Below, piece by piece: positions 11,730 through 22,659 of a DNA stretch of 64,000 nt (the first letter of the stretch is position 1; every line of letters begins with the position of its first letter). The position numbers and the translations under genes are program-made. The stretch is from Acanthopleura granulata (taxonomy: Eukaryota > Mollusca > Polyplacophora > Chitonida > Chitonidae): contig JABBOT010000001.1 of NCBI GenBank assembly GCA_016165875.1, positions 40,104,252-40,168,251 of the forward strand, given 5' to 3'. Below the pieces are notes generated by a model. The model searched no databases. It was not told where the DNA came from and worked only from the letters and a program-made list of their open reading frames with translations.

Positions 11730-13853
11730 TTGGATAAGTTTTGTATATTTCCTGTATTCTGAATGCATGGTTCCTTTATTTCTTCAAATATTGTCGGATT
11801 GTGATAAAATTGTGTGTTTAAGCCCATTTTGTGACCACTAAGATCCAATTTTAAAACCGAATGAGTGATGAGCCTGTTACTTTCCTTGCTTCCTTCATGA
11901 ACCAGTATAATTTCCCCAAATATACTCTAATTCCTGAACATTTTGAGCACAGTTTTTCTTTGTGGAACCTCCGATAGAGATCGAAGATGGATTTGTGCAA
12001 AAATTTAGCATATTGAATGATTTCTTGCATTCCGATTAGTCGCCCCTTTTCATGATATTACAAATACCAAGATTTCCCGTGTTTGAGACCTTTTTTGGCG
12101 CAAGTTCATTTTATGTAACTTCAGATCTAGCACAAAAAGCACCCGGATATGTGCATAAATTTTGCACAATGATGGATTTATTTGATTCATACAGGTCGTT
12201 GGTTTACGTAGAATATCTACTTAACAGCTGTAAACTCGATAAAAGTTGCGCACAGGTTCATTTTGTATGCCCTCGGGTCAAGTTAGAGGAACTACGAAGT
12301 TAACTTGTTGTAACCCTTCTTGCTAGTGTTTGACAGTCGTGATTGTATATATCAATTGGTCTATTGAACGTTTACAATTCTGTATATACTTTCGCTAGCG
12401 TGAATGATATGCTGTTCATGTGATTATTGAGGTATTGCATCTCACAATCATTTGACTCATCTTGTGTTCTTCTTGAATGGTGCTAGTGTACAGCCTTGAC
12501 CGTTTCTAATATAAGCTTGTCCTACGTATATTTGTATTGCACGGGCCATTGTTTGCGTTTAGTGTGAAGTGTATCAGCCCTGTGTGCGTATGATACTCTG
12601 TCCGCTAAGCACTTTGTCACCTTTGTGTATGTATTCTATCTGCCATGCACTTTGCCACGTCTGTATATGTACTGTATCTACTATACAGTTTACCTGAACT
12701 TCCATATATGTACTCTGTGTATGCACTTTGTTACAGATCTATGTGTGTCTCTCAACATCGTATGTTCTGCTTGCACTACATAGGTCTGAGCTTAGGTTGC
12801 GCTGTGTGTATGTTAGGTCTGTATTCCACCTGTTTCTATGCTCAAAATGCACCCGGCATGTAGTATGTAAGTCTCGAAACAAACATTCATACACCAGCCG
12901 TCAACCAGAATCGGCGATCTGGGACAATAATCGCAAGACAAATTTCCAAACCCACGTTCGAAGCCAACGAACAACCTGGAATTTTCTTGTGCTCAACGTA
13001 TGATACGTTAATATTCATGGTTGGTCTTTCGTGGTGAATTAAAACCAAGAACTAGCCAGTCTTTTTCCGAAAATACCAGGTTTCCAAGGCTTTCTTCTAT
13101 GCTGATATATTGAAGAAAATTTGTGTTATATGTGCTGTGCGTTATGGCAGATGTGATCACACAACATATGCAACAATCACAATGATATCTGACCATTATA
13201 CTTCATTTCTTGTTGTCATCGCATTTAAGCTATACGCAAAGAACTTAATTAAGTACCCCCGGGATTTCCTGTGGTGATTTTGTACACAGGTGGTATGAGG
13301 TGAAGGGTTCAGGCTGTCATCCAGGCACACAGCGGATACACCCGATATTGATGTTAAACGCTTTACGAGACACCAAATAACGTTTTCATTGAGTAATTTC
13401 AACCATTGCTTCAACACTGCTCACTCCAGAACCATATTTGTAATGCCATTGTTTCACATTTAAACCAGCGATGATATAAATGAATGTGTGTTGTTGAAAC
13501 ACTTGGATTCCAATCATTTTGTCGCTTTCCATTCGCCACCACTGTTTACAACCAATCACATTTTACACGTTTTTGACACAGAAGAACATTAACCGCTACA
13601 AAGAAAACTCAGGTGCTGGGGGGGGGGGGGCACAGGGCTTAATTAAGTTCTTCGTGTATATTTCCAGGAAGATGTAAGGTAGCTGACAATACCTTGATGA
13701 CAATGTCTTGCATCAAATAGCATTTTGACAGTGACCAGCTGTTTCACTGAGAATAAAAACTGCCTCGAAAATAACATTGTCTCAGTTTTAATAGCGTCAG
13801 GAGTTGAAAGATTTGTCAGCATGTCCCGCATCGACCTAAAAATTATTTCCAGG
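11730..13853. other. Spacer, no gene seen
   Basis: AT-rich sequence with a faint TGTATGTACTCTGT-type low-complexity stretch near 12540-12860 and a 13-base G run at 13618-13630. No exon could be supported on either strand. Confidence 0.5.
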
Positions 13854-14219
13854 CTTAGAAGTAGTGCTGAAACGGTTAGCAATATTCACCAACCGATTAA
13901 CCGCCAGTATTAGTCGACTAGCTACCGACTAATCGTATTGTATACGGACATCTTCAGTTTTTTTTACCCTTGCTTGTTATTGACCGAATTTTACGTGTTT
14001 TGGAGCTAACTTTCACTCTCCCATTGTAAGAGGTAATAGGAAGAGCACAAAGTGCGGGATAACAAATTTTAAACAATGTTGATATTTTCTTTCGGGAGAA
14101 ACAAAGATGGGCCATACTTCATGTGTCTGCACTCCCGGCTGTTTACTTTCTTAACCTGTAGGCACTATTACCGAACCGTTGTCGGTTAATCGACTAACCG
14201 TTTCAGCACTACTTGGAAG
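13854..14219. mobile_element. hAT-type MITE, copy 2 (350 bp, internally deleted)
   Basis: Same inverted ends as copy 1 (TAGTGCTGAAACGG at 13862; reverse complement ending at 14211). Flanks CTTAGAAG (13854-13861) and CTTGGAAG (14212-14219) match 7 of 8, an aged target duplication. Against copy 1 it lacks about 540 internal bases, with the join after the shared ACTCC(T/C)GGCTG segment. It ends about 180 bases before the CARD-protein exon. Confidence 0.9.
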
Positions 14220-14414
14220 GTGGTCAGCAGATTGAAATTTCTTGTGTTAAATGCTTGGGAGAATAGGACGTGTTTCTTACTTTCTTGTACTTAATTTGAG
14301 GTGTTACTTTGTCATACTCGGTTTTCCGATGCTCTTACTGATATAAAGACCATTCATTGTCAACCACCTTATTAATTATTAATTTTGTAGGTGACGGATA
14401 GAAACAACCAGGAG

Positions 14415-15893
14415 ATGGACGAGGCCTCTCTATCGTCTGACGCTCCACGGTTGGTAACGGAGGTCGTGCTTAAACATCTAAACCCGGATCACGTGATAGA
14501 CTATTTATATCAGGACCGCGTAATAAGCGAAGACGAGATGCAAATTATTGGAAAAGCAGGAACAAGAAAAGAAAAATGCCGACGTCTCATATCCCAGCTC
14601 AGTCAACGTCCTGAACCCAGAAAGAAGTTTGAATCATTTGTTCGGGCTCTGAAGACACAAGGGTACGAATTCTTGGAGGCCGATGTCAGAGCCATTTTGG
14701 ACAAAGACTGCGTGGCAGAGTCTGTTAATGTGATCGAGACGTCAGCAACTGATACATTAGCAGCATCAATGACATTACCAACTGGCACGGAGGCTGAAGT
14801 GGATTCCATTTGTTTCAGTTTCCTTCCTCCAGCAGGTGGTGGGTTGCAATCATCCAAACGGCTCCGTCATATCTTTGATAGGCTAAGCACGATGCTCAAC
14901 GATGGCAACGTGAGGAACTTCGTGGCAACTTGTGACGCTATTCTAAGTAAAAGTTGTACTAACTTCGATGTTCGCTGCATTGTAAAATATTTACAGGCTT
15001 GTAGGCACAGTTTTAATGACAGTTTCCCAGCAGCAAAACTGGCCATAGACGAAGGGAAAGACATATCAAGGAAATCGTCCAGTCCAGTGCAGTATATGGT
15101 ATATCTTTTGTCTTGCCAATGTTGGATCTACATTAAATCCAAAAAATTTGAAAAGCTCAACTCATGTTTGACTGACGCCGAACACCTGATCTGTACAAAT
15201 CGTGTCCTATGTCAAGGAATGGCAGCTGGTTGGATTCGTTTGGATAGAGCGCAGTATATTTTACCTTTGATCACTTCCAGGTACCCTGAGAAGGCGCCAG
15301 ATCTTATCAGAAGGGTTTGTGCTCTGTTGGACCAAGCACGAGAACAGTTTCAAAGAGAGGAGTCGCGAGATGGGCCTTACGGAATCGCCTACTCACTCAT
15401 TTTGAAGGCAACAGTTCTACTCCGTTGTGGTAGTGTAATGGACACACTGAGCCTTGCTGTCAGCGACGAGGACATTCGTGAAGCAGAGATTCTCTTGGCG
15501 CAGGCTGATGCCTCTGAGATTGGACTACCTCAAGTTCTGAGGGCAAGCTATTACAATGCCATGTCAGATTTGAATGTACGGCGGGGGAGGTTTGCACGTG
15601 CCAGTGAATACGCGCAACAAGCTTTAGAAGTAGCGAGCTCGCTGAACTTGCCTGAATTCTACCGGAAGGCTGAGGCGAGAGTGGGTTACCTTAACTCTCA
15701 GACGGAGCGCCTACACGATAAGCTCTACATCGTGGATACATGCCAAGCAAAACCTACGCGCTTCATACATGGCACAGTGAAACCAAATGTAAACTATCGA
15801 AGATTGAAAAACTTATGTTATAATTTGCTGGTGTTTGTTTTGAAATTGAACAGGATATTATTAATTATATTTCTTATTTCTTTTGTTCGCTGA
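14415..15893 (+). CDS. CARD-domain protein with TPR-like helical region
   Basis: Probable death-fold adaptor or sensor; no catalytic motif is visible. The N-terminal CARD spans about residues 10-95: hydrophobic heptads around LVTEVVLKHL, the DYLYQDRVISEDEMQ turn, TRKEKCRRLISQL and FESFVRALK fit the family pattern. The remainder is alpha-helical, with a clear TPR-like unit near residues 377-413 (YYNAMSDLNVRRGRFARASE, then YAQQAL) and a related helical pair near 291-340. The last ~27 residues are strongly hydrophobic (LLVFVLKL, ILLIIFLIS); they could be a tail anchor or read-through into an intron from a weak GTAAAC donor. I chose ATG 14415 (G at -3 and +4), 492 residues. A splice-acceptor-like TTTTGTAG ends at 14390 with an in-frame TAG, so an upstream 5' UTR or coding exon is likely. 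AATAAA occurs at 16939. I do not recognise a named orthologue. Confidence 0.8.
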   Translation: MDEASLSSDAPRLVTEVVLKHLNPDHVIDYLYQDRVISEDEMQIIGKAGTRKEKCRRLISQLSQRPEPRKKFESFVRALKTQGYEFLEADVRAILDKDCVAESVNVIETSATDTLAASMTLPTGTEAEVDSICFSFLPPAGGGLQSSKRLRHIFDRLSTMLNDGNVRNFVATCDAILSKSCTNFDVRCIVKYLQACRHSFNDSFPAAKLAIDEGKDISRKSSSPVQYMVYLLSCQCWIYIKSKKFEKLNSCLTDAEHLICTNRVLCQGMAAGWIRLDRAQYILPLITSRYPEKAPDLIRRVCALLDQAREQFQREESRDGPYGIAYSLILKATVLLRCGSVMDTLSLAVSDEDIREAEILLAQADASEIGLPQVLRASYYNAMSDLNVRRGRFARASEYAQQALEVASSLNLPEFYRKAEARVGYLNSQTERLHDKLYIVDTCQAKPTRFIHGTVKPNVNYRRLKNLCYNLLVFVLKLNRILLIIFLISFVR

Positions 15894-17237
15894 CTTAGTG
15901 AAACCTATTTATGACGATCTGCTCCTGTCAGATTACCGCATTTACATTTTACATTTTCTGACATGATAATTCTGTCAGAAAAAGAAAGAGTATCAAAGAA
16001 TTGGCCTCTTGGACAAGGGTGGTCGACCTGGCGACGCCAGTGATAGGATTATGTTCAAAATATGTAATGGCTGTATCTTTTTGGAATCAGAATGTTACGG
16101 AAGCTTATCTTCGTAAAAAAAATTTCACACAGATGTGACCAAGCTCGGAATTCAGTAAGTTATGTCTTGGTTATATTTTTGAATGGGAGTGCCGTTTTGA
16201 CTGACATTTTCATCTGTAGTTCTGACAAACGCACAAAGGTGGTAAATTGCAGTTGTGAGTTTAGTATACTCGCAGAGAGGCGTGGCAACAAGACGAGTAT
16301 TCTCAGATAAGAATGAGATCTCACTGCTTTTGTACAGTCAGCTACCTGAATATTTTAAATAGTCATGAAATATATGGACATGTCTTGAAGAGTCAAGTCA
16401 TAATTATGATTTTGTGGTTGACGAATTAAAAGAAATCAATACATGTAAGGTTTAATTGACAGCTTTAAAGTTTCTACTGCCAAAAAGTGTTGTAAGATCT
16501 CATCAAAATGGCTAACAAAAGAGCACACCTTTATTTGAATTGATGGATATTTTATATCCAGCAGTATCGTAGGTGAAATGCAATGATTATAAATTCTTAC
16601 ATTATCAATTATTTGCGGATGATTTACTTATCCTGGACAGCATGTGAAGTCCACAACAGCATGGCTGACGAAAGGAAGCTGTATCCAGTTGTAGACTGGC
16701 TTTTATGACCCATAATCACAACATGTCCAAACTTTACCTGCAGCCTTACATTCAGTGAAAAAAATGAGTGATGATATTTTCTGAATATATATATTTATAT
16801 TATATATATATATTTTTTTCGCTTTAAATAGTGGTATGGCCCAGAGACACTCAGTGAAGTCTGGTTTTTATTATATTATGATATAAAAGTCATAATACAC
16901 TTATTGTTGAATCTCTTCATTTTCAGTTGTTTTGAAGAATAAAAGTTTACATTATTTACCTCATGCATAAGCCTTTCTGTTTACTATTAAACAAATAAAT
17001 CTTTTCATTAATAGAAAGAAAGTTCAAGAGTAAATTTCAAGGCTCGGCAATGGTTTACGTAAAAAAACTTTTCACATGACTGTCGAGATGTGTCTGTTTC
17101 CTTTGGGCTGAACCCGGTTTGCGCTGACCTCGATAAGCCTGGTTTCCTGTGACTTCAGCCAGGTTTTCCTTGGCCACAGCCCTATTTCCTCTGGTTCTAA
17201 TAATCCCGGTATTGTGTGGCCTCAGACAGGTTTCCTC
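15894..17237. other. CARD gene 3' flank and spacer
   Basis: Probably 3' untranslated sequence of the CARD gene up to AATAAA at 16939-16944. It includes an AT dinucleotide microsatellite near 16783-16817. No other gene seen. Confidence 0.45.
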
Positions 17238-17523
17238 CATCCTCACCGAGGGCCTCCGTGGCTCAGTCGGTTAACGCGCTAGCGCAGCGTAATGACCCAG
17301 AAACCTCCCACTAATGCGGTCGCTGTGAGTTCAAGTCCAGCTCATGCTGGCTTCCTCTCCGGCCGTACGTGGAAAGGTTTGCCTGTGGATGGTCGTGGGA
17401 TTCCCTCGGGTTCTGCCCGGTTTCCTCCCATCATAATGTTGGCCGCCGTCGTATAAGTGAAATATACCTGAGTACAGCATAAAACGTCTATGAAATACAT
17501 AAATAAATAAATTCATCCTCACC
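17238..17523 (+). mobile_element. Full-length tRNA-derived SINE with target duplication
   Basis: Polymerase III A-box-like GTGGCTCAGTCGGTTAACGC near 17257 and B-box-like GTTCAAGTCC near 17329, then a body ending in an (AAAT)n-type tail. The 10-bp repeat CATCCTCACC flanks it (17238-17247 and 17514-17523). Related copies lie at 36074, 47885, 59308 and 63709 (minus). The head is tRNA-like but is part of the SINE, not a tRNA gene. Confidence 0.9.
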
Positions 17524-19063
17524 AGAGCCATAAGTTTGCAAAATATGCCCCGTATATTATCAATAGGGAAAGTGTGAATAATGAAATCATTTAGTTATGT
17601 AATCTGTGAGACGTAACATTCCTACTGTCCGAGGTTTCACCGAACGTAAAATTTGTTTGATTTTAAAAATTTCGTTTGTTTAAGAAACTTCTTGTATTGC
17701 AAGTCCAGGACAAGCTAGCGTAAGATTACACCACTGCTGAGTAATAATGAATTATATACAGAACTGAGCAACATACCATCGTCAGTGATTTAAATCATTT
17801 AATGAGTCGTCATTCTCAGTGTGCTTAGCACAAATAAATGGATTACTTAGCATACTACTTGATAAACAACTCTGGAATCATAGAACCAGCCATGTAGGTC
17901 GCATGTATAAGAGTCGGTTAGATATACAGGGTATAGTGGTCTCCATGACGCCGCTTTCTGCTGTCGCGTAATCTCGCATGTCTGACTTTCAAAATACAAG
18001 TATTGTTAACGCTACTTCTGTGATCAACTTTATTTTTAATTTGTAAAAATTCTGTTCAAGTTTGTTTATGAATGTATGTGTTTATATCAGTCCACATGTA
18101 GCCACTTACCAAAAGGGTTGCATATTATATGATGCCTGTTTTAGTGAAACTTCGTACAGTATGCAAAACTTTTTTCCCCACAAAGCTGTATGCACGATAG
18201 GCTGACTCTGCTGATATTCTGTTTTAATAGAAAACAGATTTGTGAAACCGTTATTGAGGGATGACGGATTGCATCTTCGTTCATCTAACGGATAAAATCC
18301 ATTCCTGGTGAGGCATTATTCCGTTCCTGGTAATGTATTAATCCGTAATCAGGCAAGGATTCATCCGATAGATTGATGGAAATCCCCCATCCCGAAAAAA
18401 ATAACGGATTTAACAGAAGATTGAAGATAATGGCCATTACTTTGTATATAGTTGGGGTTCACAATCAACGAGGATTGTTTTTCTGGTTGTTTAACACCAT
18501 TCACAAGGATTTTTCATTTTTTGCGATGGTGGCCAGTTTTGTGTGCGGAGGAAACCGAAGTGCTTGAGGTAAGCCAATAAACTCAGGCAAGTTAGTGGAT
18601 AAATTGATGGAAGACAGTCTAAGTCTGTAACAGAGCGTTACAAATCTATAGATGACTTGTTCTCGTGGCCTTGTTGAATCTCAATGTTAACAAAGACGAT
18701 GGAAGAATAGTGTGCTCCAGTGCAAATAGTGCAAGCCACACTTCAGATGAGACCATGGAATTCTTTGGTTACTCAAGCATGGCTGTGACAACAAGTCCTC
18801 GGTATTCAAGTAGAAAATCATGAAACTCTGTTGGATTTCTTAGTAGATTTAATAGGCAATATGAAACCTACAAAAGCGATATGGAAACAACGTTCCATCC
18901 ATTCTTCTCTCCTTGCATACATAAAATCTGAACATGATGTTCATCTGAAACGAGCAATCAGTTACCAGTATATTGATAAAAACTGACAATAATGAAAACC
19001 AAGAGAAAAGTGGTATTTTTTAACTCATACTTTGTGCATGCTTCATACATGCAGATATACATA
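17524..19063. other. Spacer, no gene seen
   Basis: Holds a diverged antisense SINE fragment near 18475-18565 (GTTGTTTAACACCAT... GGAGGAAACCG). No exon supported. Confidence 0.45.
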
Positions 19064-20031
19064 TATAGGTTGCGTGCAATAAAGGTCACTTGACCGCTGA
19101 TCTGCCTAGCAACGCAGAGCGTCCGCCGTGTTTGACGACAATCTGTCGCTGACAGTTGGGTTCCGATAGGCTCCCGGAACCACTGGGCTCAATCACAGAG
19201 CTATTTGGGGTGGGGTTTTCACCATGTTTGAGGACGCCCGCTGATTAGAAGAAAAAAACAGATATAAGTCCTTAGCAGACTAGAAAACAGGGTGGTTTAA
19301 TTGTTCCACTGTGTCTCAGATTATAGATTACGTCGGGCATGTAGAGGAGTCCTGAAACTCTTAGTTTCCCCCAAATGATACGCTCGTAGCTTAATTCAAT
19401 ATTCATGAAGCCAATATAAATAGGCCCATGTGTATTTATGAAACAATGTTTTTCATATATAGTCCTGTAGTTATTCGGGTAAATTGTAAAGTAATAAAAT
19501 GCCGAGGAAAGAAACAAAATTAACGGCGCATTTTAATTTATATCTCCTTTGACAGACCCCGTGAATACATAGGTTTATAAATATCTAGTCCAGTCATTTA
19601 TGGTATATAGATAAGCCATCATATTATATAAGCCATCTCCCAAACCCTGTATGTGATTCCGTTTGTGTCTTTGTCGTCGTTCAAAGATCTTTTACATATG
19701 AAGTGTGACTGCATCTACAGGCACCCGAGTAGTTCTGTAGCTGACCATTTCCACACTACCGCTCAGTGTCAAGAGAGGTGTTCAAGAAAGTCATTCTGTA
19801 CAAGTATTATTAAAGTGTTCCGAGAGTTAAAATGTATGCATGTCTATAGTACTGTTTATTCCGCTCCATATTCGACAGATATGAACATCTGAAAACGGCA
19901 CATGCAGAGCATTCACATTGGAGAACTGAACTCCATTACAGCACGTGTATAGCTATGCGCCCCAGGTGTCAGCCAGTATGGCGGCGCTTCGTGTTGAGGG
20001 AGGCCATGACGCATATTGCACGCAACCTATA
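19064..20031. mobile_element. Non-autonomous DNA transposon, 14-bp perfect inverted ends
   Basis: GGTTGCGTGCAATA (19068-19081) and its exact reverse complement (20014-20027) bound a 960-bp element. It is flanked by TATA on both sides (19064-19067 and 20028-20031), so the target duplication is TA or TATA. No transposase frame inside. A Tc1/mariner-like or related origin is possible but not shown. Confidence 0.8.
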
Positions 20032-22659
20032 TGATTGATCATATCAACGATTCTGTTTCCCAAAAGTTACATCCGGCTGCCCATGGTTTTGACCACGGTC
20101 TCGATCATCCCATACTTAGAGAACCACCATCATGTTTTTAGCACCCATGTTGCGCTTCACACGAGGCCAATACCCAATCCAAGCTTAGGGCAAATCTAAT
20201 CCAACTGCGAAGTGGGTCACGAGTGGCCAATACCTGGACCTTAGTGACCTCCTCTGTTTCAACAAGACATGGGGTCCAGCGTAGTTTCCCGCCATTGCTC
20301 TACTGCTACCGTTCCATTGGCTGAGATATTGTATTGTTTAATAGGCTCTCGCTACAGAGGTTGGACCTGTAACATTAACCAGTTTGTGAGGGGTGCAAGT
20401 TGGTTTCTATTTTGGCCAATGCCATTTGAGTAAATCGGTGAGTGCGGTGTTAAACGTGTAAGATTGAAAGATGCATTTTTTCTTCACCCCCTGTAGTGTA
20501 TTTATAAAATAAACCTATGACATACAGACAACGAAATTGATAAATGGGAACAGCTTTCAGGATACACATATGCATATTCAATATAGTACTCTTCCTATCT
20601 CTCACAGTTTTACAGTTCACTAACCAAATATTGCTCAGCTGTTTCAAATTCACGTCACCTCTACGAAGTGAAATTACAAATATATATGCATAGGCCTATG
20701 AGCACCTATAACATTTCCCTCACATGGGTTCAGCTCAATGCATGAACATCAACATACAATTAATAATCACTAATTGCAAAATTCTTTTGACATTGTTAAA
20801 ACAATTTTTGGATCTCTGAACGTGTCCCCAAACTAGTGATCAACATATTTACAATGTATGGCATGCCTTGGACCACATATTATGCAAAAACAACAGTCAG
20901 TCGACCCCTATACTTCTCAGCTCTCATCATATAGTCTCAAGCATTTCGAAAACTCGAACGTCTCAAACACAACAACGACGCCGTGAAGTATAGGGAATCA
21001 AAGCATAGGGTACGTCAAAGAATTTCGCTCAAATTACTTGCATTCGCAGGTGGAATAGATGTATGTGATGAAAGTCACCTCGCAATAAGGTTATCAGCAA
21101 GGGAACCTAACCCGCACCTAAAATAAGTCCAGACAGTGTAGGCCTACTTTCGGTTCTTTTCTGCAATTCGTTACCGTGTATGAACAGTTATGCTTGTGAG
21201 ACAGAGATAGTTCACCCCAATGTAACACCAGAAAACGATGTGCTTTTACACAGCTTGAACTAAGTTTGGCATGGTGGAAATTTTTCATTATTAAAAGGAT
21301 TCGTCATGAATCGAAAGCTGTTTATGTTGATATATCGTGCACTTTTCAATCTTTTCAGACTGTTCTCTGGAAGCAATATGGCAAGTATCAAGGCCAAGCG
21401 GAAACTACCCATACTTAAGCTGGAAGATAAATTACTGCGCATTGAGAGGGCAACAGTTTAGACCAAAGTATAATCGATAATTATAGTTTCATTAATTAAC
21501 GCCTGTCTGTGTTTGTGGTACGGTAATAGGTGTGCATTCATCACAGGAAGAACATCACTAATTCCAAATTAGTCTAACATGCTTAATGTAAACAGGGCCT
21601 GTCATGGTCCACGTTACTAAAAAAAATTCCTATACGTGTTTAATACTTTGGTCTGGTTTTAGAGGGGTCTCCTCTTTGTCATTTTATTACAATCGTGACA
21701 GATAACATATTTCTAAGGTTGTAAGTAAGTGCTAAACTCTTCCAAGTCTTCTAAGTCGCAGCGTGGAGAGTGTAAGTGGTGTCTACTGACTGAGGGTTAG
21801 GGCTACGCATGGTGTAACCTGTTGTCTACAGAGGGTGTAATGATGGTGTATCTACACAAGGTGTAAGTTAATTGACAGTTTATATCAGGTTAGTGTTATG
21901 TGCGTAAAGTTTATGGATAAAAGTCCTTTCTCGCTGATGAGAACTCACGCGACTAGGAAGCTAATGTGTCTTTTACATAACGTCAACAATTCTAGTTTTT
22001 TGTCCGAATACCACAATGCTAACATAAACAATATCTGTCTTAATCCTCTACCAGAAGTTGGGAACTATAGATTTTGACCTCATCCACCCGTCAGTCAATC
22101 AGTTAATCAACCAGATGATGGTTTTCCAGACTACTTTATAACGGTTTATGGTCCAGGATTGAAACTTGGTACATTGTTTTATTATGACAAGTTACTGAAA
22201 GATGAATTTCCAGCTTCGTGTCGTTTCGTCCTTTTCCGGCAAAATTATGGCCGTTTTTGTTCTGGTATGGACTCTGACATACTATTATCCTGACCAAGTA
22301 AAACCGGTATAACGAACACATGTATTCCAGCAGTAAAACCTCCAAAATTCTGGTTGTTCTTACATTATCCATCATTAAACTTCATTGTGGTACATCTCTA
22401 GCAGGAATGGGTTCAAACTGAACTAATTTGTTACCTCTTCAAACGAAATCAGTGGTGTATGACACTGAGTCAGAATTCTCTGTAACCAATGTATAAACGG
22501 ACACATTTGGAAGTTTGTTATATACTGGCTCAGATACGAGTTGAGACATATGTGTAGGCCTGGTGTAACGTCTAACTCGTTCAGCAGTTAGGCCTCAAAG
22601 CACGGCATGGGACTCGCCTCTCTAACAGTCTACATAGCACCACGTGGAGTGTCCTAAGA
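20032..22659. other. Spacer 3' of esterase A
   Basis: No gene seen. A minus-strand AATAAA (TTTATT at 22178-22183), about 480 bases past the stop of esterase A, could end its transcript. A small GGTGTAA-rich degenerate repeat lies near 21760-21870. Confidence 0.45.

Noticed and set aside
17251..17340. tRNA gene
   Set aside because: A and B boxes are present, but the sequence continues into a SINE body and tail with target duplications and does not fold as a full cloverleaf by eye.
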